Made by a program: the position numbers and the translations under genes
Shown here: in pieces, positions 9,136 through 18,091 of the stretch
Layout: each line of letters begins with the position of its first letter
How positions within the stretch are numbered: position 1 is the first letter of the stretch
DNA from: Tritrichomonas foetus
Lineage: Eukaryota > Parabasalia > Tritrichomonadida > Tritrichomonadidae
Reading direction: 5' to 3'
Assembly (NCBI GenBank): GCA_001839685.1
Contig: MLAK01000587.1
Span: forward strand, 33,155-97,154
Length of the DNA: 64,000 nt
The notes under the pieces: generated by a model
The model's input: only the letters and a program-made list of their open reading frames with translations
What the model was told of the DNA's origin: nothing
Databases searched by the model: none

Positions 9136-11721
9136 TTATTTATTGCTGTTGTTGTTGCAATGGCATTTGTTTCTAATTGTTAGAATACAGTTTGAAAGGG
9201 CTTCGTCATCTAGTGTACTTGCTTGTAGTGAGAGAAGCTGTTGGAGGATTGCTGAGGTTGCTGCTTTACCAGACTTTACCTGTTTCTTGGTTTTCTCATT
9301 GTTTTTCATAAAATTGTAATATTCTTTTGTGTATTCAATCATTTCTTGGGGGTAGTATTGTTTAGCTAATTCAATCCCATATCCACTAGTTGAGAATGAT
9401 CCATCACGAATATGATATAAATATTCATATCCACCTTCTTGCTTTTCACGAACACACATTTCCTTTAAAGCAACAAGTGGATAAATATCAGCAAGGATTT
9501 CAAGTTCAGTAAAATGCGTTGCACAAAGAACAAAAGCGTGAGATTCTAGAAGTTTTTCAAGACAAGCAAAAGCAAGACCAATACCATCTCTAACAGATGT
9601 GCTTATGCATGGTTCATCAATTGCAACAAGTGATAAAGAATTTGCATGACATGTGATATGGTTCATTTCACGCATTTCCACAAAAAAAGCAGAAGCATTT
9701 CCTTCAATAGAGTCACTAGTGCCACTTCGTGTGTAAATTGATGAAAATGGTGAAATTACACAGTGTTCACATGGTACAAAACTTCCACATTGTGCTAAAA
9801 TTGCAATTTGTACTGCCATTTGAAGATATGTGGTTTTCCCACTCATATTCACTCCTTTTAAGATAGATACAGGTTTAGCCAAAGTAATATCAAGATTATT
9901 TGGTATAAATGGTTGATTTGTATCTGAAATTAAAGTGGAAATGGTACTTGCCATATTCGAAGCAATCAATCGTTCCATTATTGGATGTCTTGCATTTCTT
10001 AAAACATAAATTTGTGTTTTACTTATTTTTGGTTTTGTATAGCCAGTTAATTCACGTGCAACTGATGCTAATGATAACAGAGAATCAATAAATCCAACAA
10101 CTTCGCTAATCTTATAAATATCACGAATAAATGGCCGAATTTCATCAATTTTCCCATCAATAAATTTCTGAGCAAGGGCAATACTATCTTCTTGAGCAGA
10201 AACATTCTTTCGATTCAAAATGAGTAAATCAAAAGTTGTTGCGGTTATATAATTAGAGTTTTCAGATACATGAATGAATTCATTCGGTATTAAATATCCT
10301 GAAGGTGACCTTCCCATTTTTTCAACTGCATCTCGTACAGAAGAACTAACATGAATGGTTTCATTTGGTTTTTCCAAGTATTTTTTATTTACTTGTAGAA
10401 AATAACGACGACTTTTATTAAATTTAACACTTATTTTAATGTTATATTTAGTTTCTAAATCATTGGCATGTGATGAAATATCAGAAAGTGTTTCTTCATA
10501 ACATTTTCGAGTCATATCTAAAATTCCAACAATTCCATCTTTCAAAGCATAGATTTGTCTTGATACTTCATTATTCGCTTGATCATTTAAGAGAATATCT
10601 GGATCAGGATTTAAATAAACCGAAATTTGTTCGTTGATTTTTGCAAAATCTGATTGTTCTATTGTTTGTGCCATTGCTTGTGCTAAATCACATTTCATTT
10701 CAGAAAAAATGGAATGCATAGTATTTATTTTATCAATGTCGTAAATCAATCTTTGAAGGATGTCAATTGCAACTGAACATCCAGAAATTTTAGTTGTTCC
10801 TTTTGTGACTAAAAATGTGATGACTGGATCAAGATCGACAATATTGGAAAAAATAGAAATCAACTGTTCATAGATTTCTGTTGATTCAACGATTTCTGCA
10901 ATAAAATCTTGTCTATTTTTAATTATACTAGCATTATTAGGTGGTGCTGCAATTGTAGATCTTAGAAATCTTGTTCCTGACGGCGTGAAACAACGATCAA
11001 CTAAATTGAATAAAGTCGGTAAACAAAATTTTCGTTTGCTTGTTGATAATTTGATCAGGGAGTCCTTCTTGGGAGTTGATATGATTGAAAATTGACGAAG
11101 TGCAATTGGATCAATCAGTAACCTCCCTTCAAGAGGTTGGAATGTGACTTTCAAAGAATTGGAATAAATGCTAAGTTTATACTCCACTTGTGCAAAGTAT
11201 AGACAAGCTGCAGCAGATGATAAGGAAAGATAACGATTGATGAGATGGTCATCAATATCGGAATTTGCTAAATCTGATAATGTATCTACACCGATAGAGT
11301 CAGAAAATCTGGATCTTGAGACTTCAACAACTGAGTTTTCTTCATTTATTACTTCGTCATTCGAAAGCATTTGTGAAAGAGGAGATTTCGATGATACATT
11401 ACCAGGTATTAAAATTTTTGTAGGGTTTTGTACTTCGATTAGGTGCCTAGAATGTGAATATAATGCTGTGTCCGAGTATTGGTAGAGGGTCAGACTTGGA
11501 GGATATATTCTGAGGACGGCTGCACCAACCTCTCTCGAGAGGTTTTCAATAAAGGCAATGAAGCATGTTCTGTTTTCGGAATCTAACCTAGGAGTCGATA
11601 AAATTCTGGGAGTTTGAATTCGGGGTGTTTTACTTGAAGAGTCAGGCGTATCTAAACCAGGAAAGAGTCTGGGAGTACTGACATGCCGTGATGTAGGTGT
11701 GTTACATCGTGAAAGAGACAT
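9136..11721 (-). CDS. MSH4: MSH4-like meiotic MutS homologue
   Basis: The 861-residue protein has the core, lever, clamp and ATPase domains of a MutS protein but no N-terminal mismatch-recognition domain, as in MSH4 and MSH5. Those act as a heterodimer sliding clamp on meiotic recombination intermediates rather than in mismatch repair. The ATPase near residues 620-780 has Walker A GVNMSGKTTYL, a signature region TRSGTSDSIEGNASAFFVEM, and the switch His in CATHFTELEILADIYP, all closest to MSH4. The N-terminal Thr-Pro-rich segment (TPTSRHVSTPRL) could be phosphorylated. Oddly, the usual DELGRGT after Walker B reads DEPCIST, so the Gly-Arg-Gly is lost. Assignment to MSH4 rather than MSH5 is by recalled motif similarity. 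The gene diverges from the AAA gene across a 218-bp spacer. Confidence 0.8.
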   Translation of the reverse strand: MSLSRCNTPTSRHVSTPRLFPGLDTPDSSSKTPRIQTPRILSTPRLDSENRTCFIAFIENLSREVGAAVLRIYPPSLTLYQYSDTALYSHSRHLIEVQNPTKILIPGNVSSKSPLSQMLSNDEVINEENSVVEVSRSRFSDSIGVDTLSDLANSDIDDHLINRYLSLSSAAACLYFAQVEYKLSIYSNSLKVTFQPLEGRLLIDPIALRQFSIISTPKKDSLIKLSTSKRKFCLPTLFNLVDRCFTPSGTRFLRSTIAAPPNNASIIKNRQDFIAEIVESTEIYEQLISIFSNIVDLDPVITFLVTKGTTKISGCSVAIDILQRLIYDIDKINTMHSIFSEMKCDLAQAMAQTIEQSDFAKINEQISVYLNPDPDILLNDQANNEVSRQIYALKDGIVGILDMTRKCYEETLSDISSHANDLETKYNIKISVKFNKSRRYFLQVNKKYLEKPNETIHVSSSVRDAVEKMGRSPSGYLIPNEFIHVSENSNYITATTFDLLILNRKNVSAQEDSIALAQKFIDGKIDEIRPFIRDIYKISEVVGFIDSLLSLASVARELTGYTKPKISKTQIYVLRNARHPIMERLIASNMASTISTLISDTNQPFIPNNLDITLAKPVSILKGVNMSGKTTYLQMAVQIAILAQCGSFVPCEHCVISPFSSIYTRSGTSDSIEGNASAFFVEMREMNHITCHANSLSLVAIDEPCISTSVRDGIGLAFACLEKLLESHAFVLCATHFTELEILADIYPLVALKEMCVREKQEGGYEYLYHIRDGSFSTSGYGIELAKQYYPQEMIEYTKEYYNFMKNNEKTKKQVKSGKAATSAILQQLLSLQASTLDDEALSNCILTIRNKCHCNNNSNK

Positions 11722-11939
11722 TATGATAAGTTCCTATGATTTGATGCATCAAAACTCTCATCAAAGGAACATCAAAAAAGTATTGAATGCATATTTGGCT
11801 TTTCCTCTCCGACCATTTATCTTATCGTCGTTTTTTACATGTATCGTACATTTGCCATATGATTTGACCTATGTTCCGAAAATATCGTTAAAACTTTTTC
11901 AAAGTAATTGCTGCTGCAACTTTTTCAGATTAAACCAAA
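11722..11939. promoter_or_regulatory. Bidirectional promoter region, MSH4-like / AAA gene
   Basis: The 218-bp gap separates the divergent start codons of the MSH4-like gene and the Cdc48-derived AAA gene, so both promoters must lie here or inside the genes. CAACTTTTTCAGATTAAACC just before the AAA gene's ATG is a possible initiator region. No exact TCAYTWYTCATTA match is seen. Confidence 0.4.
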
Positions 11940-14900
11940 ATGAATAACCCGATTACCCTTTTTGTTGATCGATTAGCATCTCGAGACAATCTCAAAGTAC
12001 TCATCAATCCAGAAAAGATGAGCGAATTGAAACTCACCGATCAGTCAATCATCGAAATTAAAAATGGTAAATATTCCACTTTCGCCGCCGTTGCAAAGGA
12101 TAGTTCATCTACCAATAAACAGTTCATTAAAATTCCACGTTCACTCCGTGTCAATTTGCGCGTTTTTTTGGGTGAAGCGGTTAATGTTCGAATTTTGCCG
12201 AATTTCCCAACAATCGAATCAGTCACTTTTTCTCCGATAGCAGATACTGTTGAATTCGTTACAGGCGATTTTAGCCAAGTTTTATTAAATTCCAAAATAT
12301 CTTTTAATGGAGTCGCTGTTAAACCAAATCTCGTTTTTCCTATTTACGCATTAAACAGAATGATTGAATTCAAGGTTGTTTCTTGCACGCCAGCCGAGGG
12401 AGGGGTGATTCGAAATAAAAATGTCATTTCAGTCAGCCAGCCAACCGATCGTGATGGTGATCCACACCTTTCTTATTTATGCTATGATGATGTTGGTGGA
12501 CTTGACAAATTCATTCAGGCTGTTCGTAATTCTATAGAAATTCCACTTCTTCAGCCATCAATGAAAACAAATCAAAAAGCTTATCATGGAATTGTTCTAT
12601 CGTCTCTACCTGGATCAGGAAAGACACTTTTGGCCAACGTCATCAAGAGTGAATCACCTGCACATTTTATTTTTATTCGAGGAATGGATTTAATCACACA
12701 AACTGTTCAAAAGGCTGTTTCTTTTGTAAACAATTCATTTTCAGAAGCTCTTTCTCAAGCACCATCAATTATTTATTTCGACGATTTTGATATTGTCGCA
12801 AATAATATGATTCCTGCTGAAGGTGAAGTTGATTCAAGACTTGCAGATGCTTTGCTGACAGGAATTGACAAAGTTCGTGATTCTGAAAACGTTGTTATTA
12901 TTGCCACTGTTAATGATATTACTTCAGTTAGGAGAGATTTCTTACACCCAATGAGACTTGAAAAAACTTTTAAATTCCAATATCCAACGAAAAAGGCCCT
13001 CATTTCAATTCTCAATGTAATTACACAGAGCTACAACTTAGCAGATAGTCAAACATTCAATAATCTCATCTGTGCTTGTGAAAAGAAAACTGCAGCAAAT
13101 GTGAAAAATATTTGCACACAATTAATGACAAAAAGTTTGTTACATCTTTATGAAGATTCAGATAAAGAATCTTTAACTGTTGATGAACTTTTATCCGTAA
13201 GAATTGAATGTCCACCACCACCAAAAGGATACAAACCAAGTTTCGAAGATGATGAAGACGAAGAGGAAGAAGAAATTGACACAAAAAGAACCAAAAAAGC
13301 TAAAAATCCACGTAATTCTGTTGATGACGATGATTATGAAGAAGATGAAAGTGAAGATGAAGAAGATGAAAGTGAAGATGAAGAAAAATCAAATGAAGAA
13401 GAAGAAGACTTTTTATCACATAAATCAAAAGCTAAGAAGCCTTTAGTGAAAGATCCATTCGCTAAAACTCAAAAGAAAACCAAAAAGTCTGATTCAGATG
13501 ATGAATTTCCTCAGAAAACCCAGGGAAAATCTAAAAGAATTGATCCATTTGCACAAAAAACTCAAATCAGAAAAGATCCTTTTGCCAAAACAGCTGCGAA
13601 GAAAGGTGAGTCTGAATCTGACGAAGAAGAAAAGCCAATCCAAAAGAAGAAACCAGTGAAAAAGAATCCATTTGAAAAGTCAAAGAAACAACAATCATCA
13701 TCTGAAGATGAAGAAAAACCAGTGAATAAAAAGAAACCAATTAACAAAGTTGATCCATTCCGTAAAGTACAGAAAAAGAATGTTGATTCATCATCCTCTG
13801 ACGAAGAGGATGAGAAACCTGCAAAGAAAAACACAAAACCAGTTAAAAGAAATCCATTCGCAAATACCAAATCAAAATCCAAGGTCAACTCTTCATCAGA
13901 TGAAGAAGAAACTCCAAAGAAAAGAAATCCATTTGAAATTTCAAAGAAATCACGCAATTTCAATGACGATAGTGATGATGAAAAACTAAATCACGAAGAG
14001 AAAAAGCCAGTCAAAAAAGATCCATTTGCAAAACAGTCAAATAATAAGAGATTTAATGAGGATAGTGACGAAGATAGCGAAGAAGTTAAGAAACCAAAGA
14101 AGTCGTTAAAACAAAATCCATTCAAGTCTAAAACTAAACAAGATAGTGAGGATGAGGATGGAGATAATTCTGAAGAACAAAAACCTAAAAAAGCCAAACG
14201 TGATCCTTTTGCTGGAATTGCTCCTAAAAAGACAAATGAAAAGTCACAACAGCCAGAAAAATCACCAACGCCAACAACTAAACGTGATCCATTTGCAGCA
14301 GCAGGTGGAAAACGTGTTCAATTGAATGCAACCGCTAGAAAAAGATGGGGAAATGAGTCTGATGAAGAGGAAGAAGAACTTGAAATTCAAAAGAAATCTC
14401 AGCCAAAAACTGATGCTTCGAAGCCTAAAAAAGATCCTTTTGGTCAAGTTGCACAAAAAGAAGTATTTAAGATTCCAAAGAAACAAACAAAATTGAATAA
14501 AGAAGACTCAGATTCGGAAAATGATTCTGATGATGATCAAAAGAAGACGAAAGCAAAGCAAGAAAAAGCTTTACCAAATAAGGGACTTTCAATTCCAGTA
14601 AACAAACGAAAAATTACTCTCGCTGCTGCAGACGATTCAGATTCAGATGAACAAGCCGCTGATAATCTACCAGCTAGATCTCCTGAGCCGTTTAATTCCA
14701 ACAACAACAAGGACAAGAAGAAAAATGATACCCCAGTGAAGAAAACCTCAAAGAAAAAGGATGATAGCAGTGATGATGAAAATGATACTGCTGAAACCCA
14801 ATTACGATCAAAAGCTAATCATAATCCATTTAGTCAAACAGTGAAAAAGAATGATCCTTTTGCGAACCAAGACAATGATGATGAAGATGATGTCCCCAAT

Positions 14901-16913
14901 TTGAAAGCTGCAAAGAATAAAAAGAGTCCATTTGGAACTTTTGCTACAAAAACAGAAAAAGAAAACACAAATAAACAACAAAAGAAACCCAAACAAAACA
15001 ATCCATTTGGAAATCAAGCCAATAATTCTGATTCTAGCGAAGAAGATAAAGATCAAAAACCAATGAAAAGCAAAGGTAAAGAACAAGTAATGAAGCAAAG
15101 AAAGAATCCTTTCGGTGGAAATGATTCTGAAAGTTCTGATGAAGAAGAATCGAAACCAAAATCAAATCAGAAAGAAGATCCATTCACTAAAAAAACATTT
15201 TCAAATAAGAAAGATCCTTTTGCATCAGTGCCAAAGAAACCACAGCCAAAAGAAGAATCATCAGATGATGAAAAACCTTCAAAATCTACTTCATCATCAC
15301 AAAAGAAAGATCCTTTTGCATCAGTTCCAAAGAAGCCACAAACGAAAGAAGACGAATTAGACAACAGTGAAGACGAAAATAACTCGAAGAAATCTACTTC
15401 ATCATCACAAAAGAGAGATCCATTTGCATCAGTTCCAAAGAAACAAGAAAAGAAAGAAAACTCTTCTTCAGATGAAGAAAAAAGTCAACCAAAGAAATTT
15501 TCTAACTCTAAGAAAGATCCATTTGCGTCAGTTCCAAAGAAGCAACAACCAAAAGAAGAATCATCAGATGATGAAAATCCCCAGAAAACCACATCAACAT
15601 CTTCAAATAAGAAAGATCCATTTGCATCTGTACCAAGGAAGTCAATGAATAAAGAAGAATCATCTGAAGAGGATGGAGAAGAAAATCCACCAAAGACATC
15701 TTCTTCACATAAAAAAGACCCATTCGCATCAATACCAAAGAAAGATCCGTTTGCTTCTGTTCCAGCCAAACAAAACAAAGAAGAAGAACCAGTCGAGGCT
15801 GAAGAAGATGAAGAATCTCAACCAAAGAAATCTTCTTCTTCTAAGAAAGATCCATTTGCTGCAGCTCCAAAGAAGCCACAACCAAAAGAAATATCATCCG
15901 ACGATGAAAAATCACAAAGCAACAGCTCAACAACAAAGAATGACCCATTTGCATCTGTCCCAAAGAAGCAGCCAAATAACGAATCTTCCTCTGATGAAGA
16001 AGAAACCCAACCAAAGAAGAGTTCAACATCAAAGAATGACCCATTTGCATCTGTTCCAAAGAAACAACCAAATAACGAATCTTCCTCTGATGAAGAAGAA
16101 ACCCAACCAAAGAAGAGTTCAACATCAAAGAATGACCCATTTGCATCTGTTCCAAAGAAACAACCAAATAACGAATCTTCCTCTGATGAAGAAGAAACCC
16201 AACCAAAGAAGAGTTCAACATCAAAGAATGACCCATTTGCATCTGTTCCAAAGAAACAACCAAATAACGAATCTTCCTCTGATGAAGAAGAAACCCAACC
16301 AAAGAAGAGTTCAACATCAAAGAATGACCCATTTGCATCTGTTCCAAAGAAACAACCAAATAACGAATCTTCCTCTGATGAAGAAGAAACCCAACCAAAG
16401 AAGAGTTCAACATCAAAGAATGACCCATTTGCATCTGTTCCAAAGAAACAACCAAATAACGAATCTTCCTCTGATGAAGAAGAAACCCAACCAAAGAAGA
16501 GTTCAACATCAAAGAATGACCCATTTGCATCTGTTCCAAAGAAACAACCAAATAAAGAAGAGCCTTCAGAAGAGGAAGAGGAAGAAAAGCCACAAAAGAA
16601 AAGGTCATCATCGAAATCAGATCCTTTTGCATCTGTTCCAAAGAAAACTCAAAAAAAGGATGAATCATCATCATCATCATCAGAAGAAGAAGACGAAAAT
16701 CAGCCAAAGAAATCTTCTTCGCAAAAGAAAGATCCATTTTCTTCTGTTGCTAAAAAGGATCCATTTGCCTCTGTTCCTAAAAAACCACAAGATGAAGATT
16801 CTTCTTCGGGCGAGGAGAATATCAATGTTGTTGAAACAGACAAGAAAAAGGACCCGTTTGCATCAGTACCAAAGAACACAAAAGAAGAAGAAGAGGAAGA
16901 TAATGAAGAGTAA
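11940..16913 (+). CDS. Cdc48/p97-derived AAA ATPase with a 1200-residue [DN]PF-repeat tail
   Basis: The first ~430 of 1657 residues are a Cdc48/p97 N domain plus one AAA domain. The N domain is clear from FVDRLASRDNLKVLI, IKIPRSLRVNLRVFLGEAV and VEFVTGDFSQVLL, which parallel p97. The AAA domain opens with CYDDVGGLDKF and has Walker A SLPGSGKT near residue 222, a Walker B IIYFDDFD (Asp where Glu is usual) near 277, and sensor-1-like IIATVND near 320. The D2 ATPase is missing. In its place is a Lys/Ser/Glu/Asp tail with about 37 [DNS]PF motifs, most often K[DN]PFASVPKK, alternating with SSDEE clusters typical of CK2 sites. DPF and NPF are known ligands of AP-2 appendages and EH domains, so an adaptor-binding role is possible but inferred. 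Part of the tail is an exact 96-bp repeat array. Confidence 0.85.
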   Translation: MNNPITLFVDRLASRDNLKVLINPEKMSELKLTDQSIIEIKNGKYSTFAAVAKDSSSTNKQFIKIPRSLRVNLRVFLGEAVNVRILPNFPTIESVTFSPIADTVEFVTGDFSQVLLNSKISFNGVAVKPNLVFPIYALNRMIEFKVVSCTPAEGGVIRNKNVISVSQPTDRDGDPHLSYLCYDDVGGLDKFIQAVRNSIEIPLLQPSMKTNQKAYHGIVLSSLPGSGKTLLANVIKSESPAHFIFIRGMDLITQTVQKAVSFVNNSFSEALSQAPSIIYFDDFDIVANNMIPAEGEVDSRLADALLTGIDKVRDSENVVIIATVNDITSVRRDFLHPMRLEKTFKFQYPTKKALISILNVITQSYNLADSQTFNNLICACEKKTAANVKNICTQLMTKSLLHLYEDSDKESLTVDELLSVRIECPPPPKGYKPSFEDDEDEEEEEIDTKRTKKAKNPRNSVDDDDYEEDESEDEEDESEDEEKSNEEEEDFLSHKSKAKKPLVKDPFAKTQKKTKKSDSDDEFPQKTQGKSKRIDPFAQKTQIRKDPFAKTAAKKGESESDEEEKPIQKKKPVKKNPFEKSKKQQSSSEDEEKPVNKKKPINKVDPFRKVQKKNVDSSSSDEEDEKPAKKNTKPVKRNPFANTKSKSKVNSSSDEEETPKKRNPFEISKKSRNFNDDSDDEKLNHEEKKPVKKDPFAKQSNNKRFNEDSDEDSEEVKKPKKSLKQNPFKSKTKQDSEDEDGDNSEEQKPKKAKRDPFAGIAPKKTNEKSQQPEKSPTPTTKRDPFAAAGGKRVQLNATARKRWGNESDEEEEELEIQKKSQPKTDASKPKKDPFGQVAQKEVFKIPKKQTKLNKEDSDSENDSDDDQKKTKAKQEKALPNKGLSIPVNKRKITLAAADDSDSDEQAADNLPARSPEPFNSNNNKDKKKNDTPVKKTSKKKDDSSDDENDTAETQLRSKANHNPFSQTVKKNDPFANQDNDDEDDVPNLKAAKNKKSPFGTFATKTEKENTNKQQKKPKQNNPFGNQANNSDSSEEDKDQKPMKSKGKEQVMKQRKNPFGGNDSESSDEEESKPKSNQKEDPFTKKTFSNKKDPFASVPKKPQPKEESSDDEKPSKSTSSSQKKDPFASVPKKPQTKEDELDNSEDENNSKKSTSSSQKRDPFASVPKKQEKKENSSSDEEKSQPKKFSNSKKDPFASVPKKQQPKEESSDDENPQKTTSTSSNKKDPFASVPRKSMNKEESSEEDGEENPPKTSSSHKKDPFASIPKKDPFASVPAKQNKEEEPVEAEEDEESQPKKSSSSKKDPFAAAPKKPQPKEISSDDEKSQSNSSTTKNDPFASVPKKQPNNESSSDEEETQPKKSSTSKNDPFASVPKKQPNNESSSDEEETQPKKSSTSKNDPFASVPKKQPNNESSSDEEETQPKKSSTSKNDPFASVPKKQPNNESSSDEEETQPKKSSTSKNDPFASVPKKQPNNESSSDEEETQPKKSSTSKNDPFASVPKKQPNNESSSDEEETQPKKSSTSKNDPFASVPKKQPNKEEPSEEEEEEKPQKKRSSSKSDPFASVPKKTQKKDESSSSSSEEEDENQPKKSSSQKKDPFSSVAKKDPFASVPKKPQDEDSSSGEENINVVETDKKKDPFASVPKNTKEEEEEDNEE
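15939..16553 (+). repeat. In-frame 96-bp coding minisatellite, about 6.4 copies
   Basis: Copies start at 15939, 16035, 16131, 16227, 16323, 16419 and 16515 (partial), always 96 bp apart, so each adds 32 residues containing NDPFASVPKK and SSSDEEETQPKK. The first copy differs at a few bases; the following ones look identical at nucleotide level, which points to recent expansion or conversion. The period is a multiple of three, so copy-number change keeps the frame. Confidence 0.95.
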
Positions 16914-17204
16914 TTCTGGAATTGTTAATAGAGTTTATAATTTAAAGGAAACTTGTTTGAATAACTTTTTTTGAAATGTAATTTTTTTCTTTGGTTTTTT
17001 TTACAGCTCTATTATCTAATGAATGCCAAAAAGTTTCAAAAATGAAGAAATTAGAAAAGAAGAGAGACAACTTCAGAATATTGAACGAAAGGCTTTCTCC
17101 AATGAAACTTGTTAAAAATGATTATGAAGGAAAAAATGAGATAGGAAAAATAAATAGGATTTGATAGTTCTATTTAATACAATTTGTGAAATAATGATAT
17201 CAGA

Positions 17205-17732
17205 TTAGTGAGAGAAACGAATAATTTTGGAGTTGTAATATGTTTCCCCTGGCGGGAGGCGCGTTTGAATTAAGTACTCGATTCCCAACTGTGGTATTTC
17301 TTTATAAACTTTGGAGCTGGTGTAAATTTTTTCCGCTCGGTTTTTCATTAAAACTTTATAATAAATTTTATAATTTCCTTTGTGAAGCTTCATGAAAGAA
17401 TCAACAATAGAAACTGGCTCAGAGCCATGGCTTGATGACAATTTTTGTGATTCTGCTTTTTCTTCTTTCTTTTTGCTCGTTTTTTCGGATTTCTTTTGAT
17501 TTAATTTCTTTTTTTCTCGCAATTTATATTCTTTAATTAGTGATGCGCACGACAAGTCACTTTCTTTTTCCCACGTTGCGTCGGATTTGGGGTAACCTTT
17601 CCATTTGATGAGATATTCTTTAATGCCTTTTTCTGTTCGAAATCCAATCACTTTTTCGGGGGTGAAAACAGGTTCGTCTGAAGAAACTTCACTTTCGTAG
17701 CTGCCGGAAGAGATGAAATCATCAATCGACAT
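17205..17732 (-). CDS. Chromodomain protein (HP1-like)
   Basis: Starting at the first ATG (17732; the open frame itself begins with TTG at 17765), the protein is 175 residues. A chromodomain lies at about residues 22-75: FTPEKVIGFRTEKGIKEYL, then KWKGYPKSDATWEKESDL. Phe at the first cage position with Trp and Tyr in KWKGY fits a methyl-lysine aromatic cage, as in HP1 binding to H3K9me or Polycomb to H3K27me. A Lys-rich hinge (75-100) follows, then a C-terminal segment of about 65 residues with a beta-rich pattern that could be a divergent chromoshadow domain. The sequence TTTTTGGCGG upstream of the ATG resembles an E2F site. Which histone mark is read cannot be told. Confidence 0.85.
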   Translation of the reverse strand: MSIDDFISSGSYESEVSSDEPVFTPEKVIGFRTEKGIKEYLIKWKGYPKSDATWEKESDLSCASLIKEYKLREKKKLNQKKSEKTSKKKEEKAESQKLSSSHGSEPVSIVDSFMKLHKGNYKIYYKVLMKNRAEKIYTSSKVYKEIPQLGIEYLIQTRLPPGETYYNSKIIRFSH

Positions 17733-18091
17733 GAAAATCGAATTTATCTTTTTCCAAACCGCCAAAAAGTTTTAATGGACGTTTAAAATTTCACAAACAA
17801 CGCTTCTTTCATCAATTCGCATTCTATTTTTCTGGTGTGAACACATAATATTCGACACTGATTTTCACGCTATCGATTTTCCTCCATCATCCAAAACCTA
17901 CCATTTCATTATATTTGATTAAATCTCACGCGACAAGATTTTTTCATTATTTTCCAAAACTTCTCGAAAAAACTATGAAAAATGGAAAACGATTCAAAAA
18001 ACAAGCGGAAAAAGATGAATCATGAAAAATATTAAAAATTCGTTCGAATACACAAGATGATGATTTTCGAAATGTTATCAAACGGTTTATT
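17733..18091. other. Spacer between two minus-strand genes, no gene seen
   Basis: Holds the upstream region of the chromodomain gene, including AAACGTCCATT and TTTTTGGCGG near 17763-17780, and the 3' flank of the BTB gene. Otherwise unremarkable AT-rich DNA. Confidence 0.5.

Noticed and set aside
15841..16737. 298-codon minus-strand frame with LLHQRKIRYLVVSLEQMQMG repeats
   Set aside because: Antisense shadow of the same repeat array; no independent evidence.
15673..16974. 433-codon plus-strand frame overlapping the AAA protein tail
   Set aside because: It stays open only because the tandem repeats keep all frames free of stops; its Gln/His/Lys/Leu-rich composition is a shadow of the true frame.
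16981..17115. T-rich tract ending TTTACAG followed by a 30-codon frame, considered as a spliced exon
   Set aside because: The trichomonad 3' splice motif ACTAACACACAG and a matching 5' GTATGT are absent; the frame has no recognisable domain.
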